Shown piece by piece: positions 45,638 to 51,973 of a DNA stretch of 64,000 nucleotides. Both the position numbers and the translations under genes were made by a program. Position 1 is the first letter of the stretch. Each line of letters begins with the position of its first letter. Origin of the DNA: Luteirhabdus salina (GTDB lineage Bacteria > Bacteroidota > Bacteroidia > Flavobacteriales > Flavobacteriaceae); NCBI GenBank assembly GCA_025384855.1, contig JALAHT010000003.1, positions 248,001 to 312,000 of the forward strand, given 5' to 3'. The notes under the pieces were generated by a model. That model had not been told where the DNA came from, ran no database searches, and saw nothing but the letters and a program-made list of their open reading frames with translations.

Positions 45638-45988
45638 ATGGAACCAACGCACGAACAATATTCTGTTGATGATGGTAAGACGATTGCCATCATTTCTTAT
45701 TTTACCGTAATCGGCCTTATCATCGCTTATTTGTTAAACAATGATAAGAACAATCCTTTTGCCGCCTTTCACATCCGTCAAAGTCTCGGACTTATCGTAA
45801 CAGGGTTGGCCGTTTGGTTTGTCATTACGATTTTTTTCATGATGCTTTACATTCCTTGGTTAGATTCTGTTTTGTATTTAGTAATGGTGGTATTGTGGCT
45901 TTTTGGATTAGTCGGTGCCGTCCAGGGACAGAAAAAACCGGTCCCAGTGCTAGGCGAAGAATACCAAAAATGGTTCGCAGGCATTTAA
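45638..45988 (+). CDS. small membrane protein, DUF4870-like (copy 2)
   Basis: 116 aa, with DDGKTIAIISYFTVIGLIIAYLLNNDKNNPFAAFHIRQSLGL followed by two membrane helices (VWFVITIFFMMLY, VLYLVMVVLWLFGLVGAVQGQ) and the end PVLGEEYQKWFAG. The HIRQSLGL patch is conserved in DUF4870/Tic20-like proteins. The ATG at 45638 gives the family-length N-terminus; an alternative ATG lies at 45617. Paralogue of the gene before it. Confidence 0.78.
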   Translation: MEPTHEQYSVDDGKTIAIISYFTVIGLIIAYLLNNDKNNPFAAFHIRQSLGLIVTGLAVWFVITIFFMMLYIPWLDSVLYLVMVVLWLFGLVGAVQGQKKPVPVLGEEYQKWFAGI

Positions 45989-45999
45989 GGCACATTCCG

Positions 46000-46007
46000 T
46001 AGTTTTG
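46000..46007 (+). promoter_or_regulatory. -7 box directly before the esterase gene
   Basis: TAGTTTTG matches TAnnTTTG and ends 4 bases before the ATG at 46012. If used, the mRNA would start at or near the A of the start codon. Confidence 0.35.
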
Positions 46008-46011
46008 TACT

Positions 46012-46668
46012 ATGGAAAAGAAAAAACTATCGCTGACACATCGATTGCGGCCCTCAAAAAACTCTGATGCAAAATCACCTTTATTAGTTATGCTTCACGG
46101 CTTCGGAAGTGATGAAAACGATTTGTTCTCCTTCGCTGACGAGCTTCCCGAGAAATATACCATTGTTTCTTTACGTGCACCCATTCAAATGCAACCGTAC
46201 GGCAATGCGTGGTATAATATTTATTTCGACAATTCCGAGGGTAAGTTTAGCGATACCGAACAGGCGATTAAATCGCGTGATTTGCTAAAAGAGATTTTGG
46301 GTGAAATTCATAACCATTATAATACCGATCCAAATAACGTAACATTGCTAGGATTTAGTCAGGGTACCATCTTAAGCTTTGCAGTTGCATTAAGTTACCC
46401 TAAGCTTGTTCGAAATGTTATCGGACTAAGTGGTTATATAAATGAAGACCTATTGAAAGAAGGCTATCGTAATCATGACTTTAGCAGGTTGAAGGTATAT
46501 TCCTCCCACGGAAGTGTCGATCAGGTGATTCCTGTCGATTGGGCTCGAAAAACAAAGCCTTTATTGGAAAAGCTGAACATCGACTGCTCCTATTCTGAAT
46601 TTCCAGTTGGTCATGGTGTAGCACCACAAAATTTTCAGGAATTAAAGGATTGGTTGGAGAAGTGGTAG
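46012..46668 (+). CDS. alpha/beta hydrolase, carboxylesterase/phospholipase type
   Basis: The 218-aa protein fits the esterase/lysophospholipase family: LVMLHGFGSDENDLFSFADELP, the nucleophile elbow LGFSQGTILSFAVALSYP, the acid in SHGSVDQVIPVDWARK, and His in FPVGHGVAPQNF. It has no signal peptide, so a cytosolic esterase is likely; the substrate is unknown. Confidence 0.88.
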   Translation: MEKKKLSLTHRLRPSKNSDAKSPLLVMLHGFGSDENDLFSFADELPEKYTIVSLRAPIQMQPYGNAWYNIYFDNSEGKFSDTEQAIKSRDLLKEILGEIHNHYNTDPNNVTLLGFSQGTILSFAVALSYPKLVRNVIGLSGYINEDLLKEGYRNHDFSRLKVYSSHGSVDQVIPVDWARKTKPLLEKLNIDCSYSEFPVGHGVAPQNFQELKDWLEKW

Positions 46669-46672
46669 GGTT

Positions 46673-46926
46673 TTAGTCTGGAGTCTGGAGTCGATTGTTG
46701 TTAGTACGAAGTCTTGAGTCTTTAGTAGGCAACTGGATGACTGGTGCTGAAGGCTTTGATATCTCGCCATTTACCAGTTTATAATTACTTTATTAATTGC
46801 CTGCCTTAGGGGGATTCACCCGCCAACCGGTTACTAATAATTAATCACCAATCACTCTTCACCGATCACCGCTCACTACCTGCGGCTTACAGCTTAAAGC
46901 CTTTAGCCTACAGCGTATAGCATAGA
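46673..46926. repeat. mosaic of degenerate short-period repeats
   Basis: This 254-base gene-free spacer contains three visibly different low-complexity blocks. A GAGTCT block is at 46674-46731 (AGTCTGGAGTCTGGAGTC, GTCTTGAGTCTTTAGTA). An ATCACC/ATCACT block is at 46839-46881, and an AGC-TTA-type block is at 46884-46926 (GCTTACAGCTTA, GCCTACAGCGTATAGC). I recall such blocks from flavobacterial intergenic regions. No ORF or hairpin of note. Confidence 0.55.
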
Positions 46927-46927
46927 G

Positions 46928-47422
46928 CTACTGAGCATACAACACCGATCCCAAAACGTTTAGGTCAATGGTATTGTCTTCATTAATGAAGTATTCCACT
47001 ATCATTTCACCCCAATACTGTCCATCGGTAAAGTCGGTTACCACCCAACGATGGTTCAAAAACTTCACTTTATTGATCTTAAAATCACCTTGCAATCCAT
47101 CATAAGGAACTAATGGATGATCGCCATCTTGGGCATTCAGTTCATATAAGTGTTCTCGAACCAAATTTGCGATATAGGAAGCCTCGTATCCCCTATTTTC
47201 AAGATAGGTCATGGCGTTTTCATTCAACATTAACGAAAAATAATTAGCCTCCATGTTCATATCCTGTAAGCTGTCGCTTAAAATTTCGTAGGATTCGGAT
47301 TTCTCCTTTAGAGTTTCAATGGTATTCTCCTGTTCCTCAAATATGCGTTTCTCGTTCATATATTGATAGATAATGAACAATGCCGCAAAGAAAAAGAGGT
47401 ACATGAACAGATTCTTTCTCAT
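46928..47422 (-). CDS. hypothetical membrane-anchored protein
   Basis: The 164-aa protein begins with a membrane helix (LFMYLFFFAALFIIYQY), then a coiled coil (RIFEEQENTIETLKEKSESYEILSDSL in part). A C-terminal domain with EANYFSLMLNENAMTYLENRG, WVVTDFTDGQYWGEMIVEYF and VLGSVLYAQ follows. I recognise no family; it looks conserved in flavobacteria. It begins 1 base after the MBL-hydrolase stop, so the two are an operon. Confidence 0.72.
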   Translation of the reverse strand: MRKNLFMYLFFFAALFIIYQYMNEKRIFEEQENTIETLKEKSESYEILSDSLQDMNMEANYFSLMLNENAMTYLENRGYEASYIANLVREHLYELNAQDGDHPLVPYDGLQGDFKINKVKFLNHRWVVTDFTDGQYWGEMIVEYFINEDNTIDLNVLGSVLYAQ

Positions 47423-48199
47423 CTAAATAGTGATTTTTAATGTGTCGTAGGCTAGAAATACATTTTTGGGAAGTTCCTTCGAGACTTCCTCATGAAAGCC
47501 GAGCAAATGACTAATATGCGTTAAATATGCTCTTTTGGGTTTGATTTTATTGATGAAAGCCAAAGCCTCCTCCAAATTTAAGTGCGATCGATGGGGTTTA
47601 TGACGTAGTGCATTCACCACCAAAACATCGGTACCCTTAATTTTTTCCGCTTCCTCTTCAGAAACCGACTTCATATCGGTAATATAGGTGAAACCTTCCA
47701 CCCGAAAGCCCAATATGGGCAAGTCGTGATGCCATACTTCAATTGGGACAACCTTCTTCCCTCCTATTTTGAAGGTAGTATCCTTGTCTATTTCAACTTC
47801 ATCTAAAGTAGGAGCGCCGGGATATTTGTTTTCTATTTCAAAGATATACCCAAAACGTTGATGCAATGCTTCAAATACTCTAGGATGTGCGTAAAAAGGA
47901 ATGTTTCCCTGTTTGAAGTAGAATGGTCGGATATCATCCAAACCGGCCGTATGGTCGCTGTGTTCATGCGTTAAAAGAATCCCATCAAGTTTCTTGACAT
48001 CCTCCCGAAGCATTTGGTAGCGAAAATCAGGGCCACAATCAATTACATAAGTATAATCTCCCCATTCCAATAGTACGGAAACACGTAATCGTTTGTCCTT
48101 GGAATCGGTGCTCTTACAGACCGGATGGTCGTTTCCGATAATCGGAATTCCCTGCGATGTTCCTGTGCCCAAAAAAGTAACGGTTATTTGTTCCTCCAT
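47423..48199 (-). CDS. MBL-fold metal-dependent hydrolase (PhnP-like)
   Basis: The 258-aa metallo-beta-lactamase-fold enzyme has FLGTGTSQGIPIIGNDHPVCKS, VIDCGPDFRYQ, the metal motif LLTHEHSDHTAGLDD, the second site around PIEVWHHDLP and the C-terminal AYLTHISHLLGFHEE. This pattern is that of the PhnP/cyclic phosphodiesterase group; the substrate is not determined. Directly precedes the membrane-anchored hypothetical gene. Confidence 0.88.
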   Translation of the reverse strand: MEEQITVTFLGTGTSQGIPIIGNDHPVCKSTDSKDKRLRVSVLLEWGDYTYVIDCGPDFRYQMLREDVKKLDGILLTHEHSDHTAGLDDIRPFYFKQGNIPFYAHPRVFEALHQRFGYIFEIENKYPGAPTLDEVEIDKDTTFKIGGKKVVPIEVWHHDLPILGFRVEGFTYITDMKSVSEEEAEKIKGTDVLVVNALRHKPHRSHLNLEEALAFINKIKPKRAYLTHISHLLGFHEEVSKELPKNVFLAYDTLKITI

Positions 48200-48223
48200 T
48201 CACACAAAAGTAACGGTATTTTT

Positions 48224-48253
48224 TTTGAATGGCTATGGCTTTTCGTACCTTTG
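48224..48253 (+). promoter_or_regulatory. Bacteroidetes-type promoter
   Basis: TTTG (TTG 48225-48227) and TACCTTTG (48246-48253) are 18 bases apart, 29 bases before the ATG of the large conserved gene at 48282. Confidence 0.55.
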
Positions 48254-48281
48254 TTAAGACGAATTAATACCGCTTATTGCT

Positions 48282-49733
48282 ATGCCAGAGACCATTTTAG
48301 GTGACAAGGAATTTGAAAATATTCCCTCCATTCGGAGTAAGGCCCTACGCATCAATTTAAACGAAAACATTTACGGTACTTTTGCTGAAATTGGAGCTGG
48401 ACAGGAAACCGTTCGAAATTTCTTTCGTGCGGGAGGCGCTTCGGGTACGATTGCGAAGACAATGTCGGCATACGATAAGGATTTTAGCGATGCTATTTAT
48501 GGTGAGGAAGTAGACGGTCGGTATGTAACCGAATCTCGCCTAAAGAAGATGCTTTCACATGAAATCAATCTTATTGAAGAGCGAATTGTTCGTAAAAAAC
48601 ATCCCAATAAACTTTTCTTCGCATATGCGAACACCGTTGCTACCATCGACTTTGCCAAGAAATACAAAGGTCATGGTTGGGTTGGAATTCGGTATCAGGT
48701 AGATCCGAAGGAAGATTACAATGAAATATTATTGCACGTACGCTTTCATGAAAATGAAGCCGTGCTTCAGCAGATAACATTAGGAATATTGGGGGTGAAT
48801 TTAATTTATGGTGCCTATTATAAGTACGATACGCCCAAAAAGTTACTTCGCTACCTTTATGATCATATCGATAAGGACAAGATTGAAATCGATACCATCA
48901 ATTTCTCTGGTCCACGCTTTGAAGAAGTAGATAATCGCTTGATGAGTCTTCAGCTTATTAAAAATGGCATGACTGAAGCGGTTATGTTCGGGCCCGATGG
49001 CAACAATATCCTTCCGGCGCGTATTCTGTATAAGAAAAACTTATTGGCACTTCGGGGAAGTTTCCGCCCTGTCACTAAGGTGAATATCGATATGTACGAG
49101 AAATCGTGCGAAATGTTCCTTAAGGAAAATAAAGTTGAAAAAGATCGTACGGAGGTTATTTTCGAGATTACGCTTTCCAATCTTCGAGCAGAGGGTGAAA
49201 TCGACGAGGAAGACTTTATGGACCGTGCAAAACTACTCTGTTCCTTAGGTCACACAGTAATGATCTCCAACTTCCAGGAATACTATAAATTAGTAGAATA
49301 CTTCTCTCGCTACACCAAAATGCGAATGGGCTTGGCCATGGGAGTAAACAATCTTGTCGATATATTTGATGAAAAATATTACCGTCATTTGAGCGGTGGT
49401 ATTTTAGAAGCCTTCGGAAAGCTATTCTTTAAGGATTTGAAGGTGTATCTCTACCCAATGCGCGATCCTGAAACGGGTGAATATACAAACAGTGAAAACC
49501 TGAAGGTACATCCTCGAATGAAGGAGTTGTATAAGTTCTTTAAATATAACGGTAAGGTTGTCGATATCAAAGACTTCAACCCAGATATCCTCGATATTTT
49601 CTCCCGTGAAGTGTTACAGAAAATAGATGATGGAGAAGACAACTGGGAGAATATGCTTCCCCCAGGAGTTTCTGAAATCATTAAGGAGAAAAAGCTTTTT
49701 GGGTATCATTCCAAGCAGCTTAGCGCCCAATAA
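48282..49733 (+). CDS. large conserved cytosolic protein of unknown function
   Basis: The 483-aa protein lacks signal peptide and membrane helices. Characteristic segments: ALRINLNENIYGTFAEIGAGQETVRNFFRAGGASGTIAKTMSAYDK, AYANTVATIDFAKKYKGHGWVGI, MTEAVMFGPDGNNILPARILYKKNLLALRGSFRPVTKVN, and ISNFQEYYKLVEYFSRYTKMRMGLAMGVNNL (each given in parts here). Patches rich in Gly and Arg suggest a nucleotide- or RNA-binding fold. From memory it is conserved well beyond flavobacteria and often carries misleading labels. I assign no function. Its own promoter precedes it; bcp converges behind. Confidence 0.8.
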   Translation: MPETILGDKEFENIPSIRSKALRINLNENIYGTFAEIGAGQETVRNFFRAGGASGTIAKTMSAYDKDFSDAIYGEEVDGRYVTESRLKKMLSHEINLIEERIVRKKHPNKLFFAYANTVATIDFAKKYKGHGWVGIRYQVDPKEDYNEILLHVRFHENEAVLQQITLGILGVNLIYGAYYKYDTPKKLLRYLYDHIDKDKIEIDTINFSGPRFEEVDNRLMSLQLIKNGMTEAVMFGPDGNNILPARILYKKNLLALRGSFRPVTKVNIDMYEKSCEMFLKENKVEKDRTEVIFEITLSNLRAEGEIDEEDFMDRAKLLCSLGHTVMISNFQEYYKLVEYFSRYTKMRMGLAMGVNNLVDIFDEKYYRHLSGGILEAFGKLFFKDLKVYLYPMRDPETGEYTNSENLKVHPRMKELYKFFKYNGKVVDIKDFNPDILDIFSREVLQKIDDGEDNWENMLPPGVSEIIKEKKLFGYHSKQLSAQ

Positions 49734-49745
49734 ATTGTTAGGAAA

Positions 49746-50201
49746 TTAGTCGTTCAAAATTTGAGCGGCGTGCTCCTTGGTTTTTACTTTTTCGATAATA
49801 CGCTCTACTTTTCCCTCCTCATCAACGATAAACGTCATTCGGTGGATGCCGTCGTATTCCCGTCCCATAAACTTTTTTGGACCCCAGACGCCAAAGGCAT
49901 TAATAACTTCTTTGTTTTCATCGGCTAGTAGTGGAAACGGGAAATCATACTTTTCACTGAAATTCTTTTGCTTCCGTTCGCTATCAGCACTAACACCTAA
50001 TAACTTATATCCTTTCGACTTCAATTCTTCATAATTATCACGAAGATTACAGGCTTCTTTGGTACAGCCTGGCGTGTTCGCTTTTGGATAGAAAAATACA
50101 ATAAGCTTATGCCCCTTGTAATCGGTTAGGGAAACAGGGTTTCCATTTTCATTTGGTACGGTGAAATTAGGGACTTTGTCCCCTACTTGTAAGGTTTTCA
50201 T
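49746..50201 (-). CDS. bcp: thioredoxin-dependent thiol peroxidase (Bcp/PrxQ)
   Basis: Peroxiredoxin Q that reduces hydroperoxides using thioredoxin. The 151-aa protein has the peroxidatic Cys46 in TPGCTKEAC and the resolving Cys51 five residues later, the atypical two-Cys layout. It also has VGDKVPNFTVPNENG, LLGVSADSERKQKNF and ending EKVKTKEHAAQIL. Convergent with the 48282 gene; divergent from nth. Confidence 0.95.
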   Translation of the reverse strand: MKTLQVGDKVPNFTVPNENGNPVSLTDYKGHKLIVFFYPKANTPGCTKEACNLRDNYEELKSKGYKLLGVSADSERKQKNFSEKYDFPFPLLADENKEVINAFGVWGPKKFMGREYDGIHRMTFIVDEEGKVERIIEKVKTKEHAAQILND

Positions 50202-50205
50202 TTGC

Positions 50206-50213
50206 TATTTTTG
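50206..50213 (+). promoter_or_regulatory. -7 box for nth
   Basis: TATTTTTG matches TAnnTTTG, 18 bases before the nth ATG. A TTG lies 16 bases upstream (50187-50189), shorter than the usual spacing. Confidence 0.35.
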
Positions 50214-50231
50214 TTTTAAAAGTAGCCAAAA

Positions 50232-50888
50232 ATGACGAAACAGGAAAAGGTTGCATTTGTAATCGACACGCTAGAATCTATTTATCCGGAAATTCCCATT
50301 CCTTTAGAGCATAAAGATCCTTATACCTTATTAATTGCCGTGTTGCTATCTGCGCAGAGCACCGATGTAAAAGTAAACCAGATAACTCCTTTACTTTTCG
50401 AGGTAGCTGATAATCCTTATGACATGGTAAAACTTTCGGTGGAAGAGATACGTGAGATTATAAAGCCTGTGGGCCTCTCCCCTATGAAATCGAAAGGAAT
50501 TCATGGACTATCTAAAATTTTAATAGAAAAATACAACGGACGTGTTCCACAAACATTCGAAGGATTGGAAGAATTACCAGCTGTAGGGCATAAAACAGCG
50601 AGTGTGGTGATGGCCCAGGCATTCAATGTTCCGGCATTTCCAGTAGATACCCATATCCATCGATTGATGTACCGTTGGGGATTGAGTACTGGAAAAAATG
50701 TGAAGCAAACTGAGAAAGATGCGAAGCGCTTGTTTCCGAAGGATAAATGGAACAAGCTTCATCTACAAATTATTTGGTATGGACGCCAATACTCTCCTGC
50801 CCGCGGATGGGACTTGGAAAAGGATATCATTACCAAAAAAATAGGACGCAAAAGCGTCCTAAAGGATTACCGTAAAAAGAATGGCTAA
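50232..50888 (+). CDS. nth: endonuclease III without an iron-sulfur cluster
   Basis: Base-excision-repair DNA glycosylase/AP lyase for oxidised pyrimidines. The 218-aa protein has the HhH motif ELPAVGHKTASVV with catalytic Lys121 and the catalytic Asp139 in PVDTHIHRLMYRWG. The C-terminal end, where E. coli Nth has the four-Cys [4Fe-4S] loop, reads WYGRQYSPARGWDLEKD; there is no Cys anywhere in the protein. It should still be a HhH glycosylase with both catalytic residues intact. A terminator follows 2 bases after the stop. Confidence 0.88.
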   Translation: MTKQEKVAFVIDTLESIYPEIPIPLEHKDPYTLLIAVLLSAQSTDVKVNQITPLLFEVADNPYDMVKLSVEEIREIIKPVGLSPMKSKGIHGLSKILIEKYNGRVPQTFEGLEELPAVGHKTASVVMAQAFNVPAFPVDTHIHRLMYRWGLSTGKNVKQTEKDAKRLFPKDKWNKLHLQIIWYGRQYSPARGWDLEKDIITKKIGRKSVLKDYRKKNG

Positions 50889-50890
50889 TG

Positions 50891-50924
50891 AAAAACCCCC
50901 ATGTTTCACAACGTGGGGGTTTTT
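50891..50924. terminator. bidirectional intrinsic terminator
   Basis: AAAAACCCCCA/TGGGGGTTTTT stem closing an imperfect loop, between nth and the convergent 60-aa gene. Confidence 0.85.
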
Positions 50925-50931
50925 GCAAAGT

Positions 50932-51114
50932 TTAGTTAAGAAGCGTTTCAAACTTCATTTGTTGGCAATCTATAACACTTAATGCCTTCGAATAATCTAG
51001 TAGAAACCTAACAGTCTCTTCTTTCGGGACCAACTTATCATTCACGGATCCCGCACGTGAAGGTTTAGAGTACATTTTTTGCATAGAACGTATTTTTGAG
51101 GTTGATGTTACCAT
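50932..51114 (-). CDS. small conserved protein downstream of the sigma factor
   Basis: 60 aa with a patterned C-terminal half: QKMYSKPSRAG, VPKEETVRFLLDYSKALSVIDCQQMKFETLLN. The end resembles a small conserved flavobacterial protein I recall, whose members finish FLLDYSKALSV...MKF..LLN. It could start at 51114 or at the Met at 51084. Located 28 bases after the sigma-factor gene in the same direction, so co-expression is likely. The role is unknown. Confidence 0.6.
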   Translation of the reverse strand: MVTSTSKIRSMQKMYSKPSRAGSVNDKLVPKEETVRFLLDYSKALSVIDCQQMKFETLLN

Positions 51115-51142
51115 TTAACGTTGCAAAAAACGGTTTATTGTG

Positions 51143-51727
51143 TTAATTCGTTAATACAATATTGTGTTTTTCAATTACTTTCCTCAAATTGATTAGGGCA
51201 TAACGCATTCGACCTAGAGCAGTATTGATGCTAACACCGGTTTGCTCACTTATTTCCTTAAAGCTCATTTCCTTATAAATTCTCATAATGAGAACCTTTT
51301 TTTGATCTTCGGGCAATTCTTGAATAAGTCTTCGAACATCATTTTCAACCTGACCTTTAATCATTTGCTTTTCAGCATTTAAGGCCCCATCAGAAAGCAC
51401 GGAAAAAATATTGAAATCATCTTTGTTCTCAAATTTAGGCATGCGATTATTCTTACGGAAATGGTCGATAACCAAATTGTGGGCAATTCGCATTACCCAA
51501 GGTAAAAATTTTCCTTCTTCGTTATATCCACCCTTCTTTAAAGTCTTAATGACTTTAATGAAAGTATCCTGAAAGATATCTTCCGTAATATCACGGTCAA
51601 ATACCTTAGAATAGATAAAACTATATAAGCGTTGCTTATGGCGATTGATTAGTTCACAAAGTGCGGATTCATTGCCTTCAAGGTAAGTTTTTACCAAAAC
51701 AGCATCCGAGGGGGTGTTTTGTATCAT
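51143..51727 (-). CDS. RNA polymerase sigma-70 family (ECF-like) factor
   Basis: The 194-aa protein has region 2 (ALCELINRHKQRLYSFIYSKV, DITEDIFQDTFIKVIKTLKKGG, FLPWVMRIAHNLVIDHFRKNNRMP) and region 4 (ELPEDQKKVLIMRIYKEMSFKEISEQTGVSINTALGRMRYALINLRK). The layout is that of an ECF-like factor. The ATG at 51727 is preferred to the TTG at 51751. Upstream lies an AT-rich 180-base region shared divergently with uvrA. No anti-sigma (FecR-like) gene is adjacent; a 60-aa protein gene follows instead. Confidence 0.9.
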   Translation of the reverse strand: MIQNTPSDAVLVKTYLEGNESALCELINRHKQRLYSFIYSKVFDRDITEDIFQDTFIKVIKTLKKGGYNEEGKFLPWVMRIAHNLVIDHFRKNNRMPKFENKDDFNIFSVLSDGALNAEKQMIKGQVENDVRRLIQELPEDQKKVLIMRIYKEMSFKEISEQTGVSINTALGRMRYALINLRKVIEKHNIVLTN

Positions 51728-51938
51728 ACTACTACTTTTTAAGTAAAACAACTATTTGTAGTTGGTTGTAATGTCGGTTGTCGGTTAAAAAGTAATACTA
51801 TGCTATAGGCAATAATTTTTGAATTCCTCGTTAAGTGCCGTAAATATAACAACAAAGATTTGTGAATTGCAAATAAAAACTAAAAAAATCCTTAAAAAAG
51901 CGTGTAATTGTTAACGTGTAAAGCAGTCGCGGATGTAG

Positions 51939-51946
51939 TATCTTTG
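51939..51946 (+). promoter_or_regulatory. -7 box for uvrA, deciding the start
   Basis: TATCTTTG matches TAnnTTTG. Transcription would begin near 51953, downstream of the TTG at 51908, so the uvrA start should be the TTG at 51974 (reading MTTATINTKENIYI) and not the longer frame. Confidence 0.5.
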
Positions 51947-51973
51947 CGGTTTACAGCTAAAAATCTTCATATT

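Noticed and set aside
46673-46926. Possible CRISPR array
   Set aside because: The repeats are 6-8 bases, imperfect and lack spacers of constant length; no cas gene is in the window.
51908-51973. Longer N-terminus of UvrA from TTG at 51908
   Set aside because: It is upstream of the TATCTTTG box and not part of the family.
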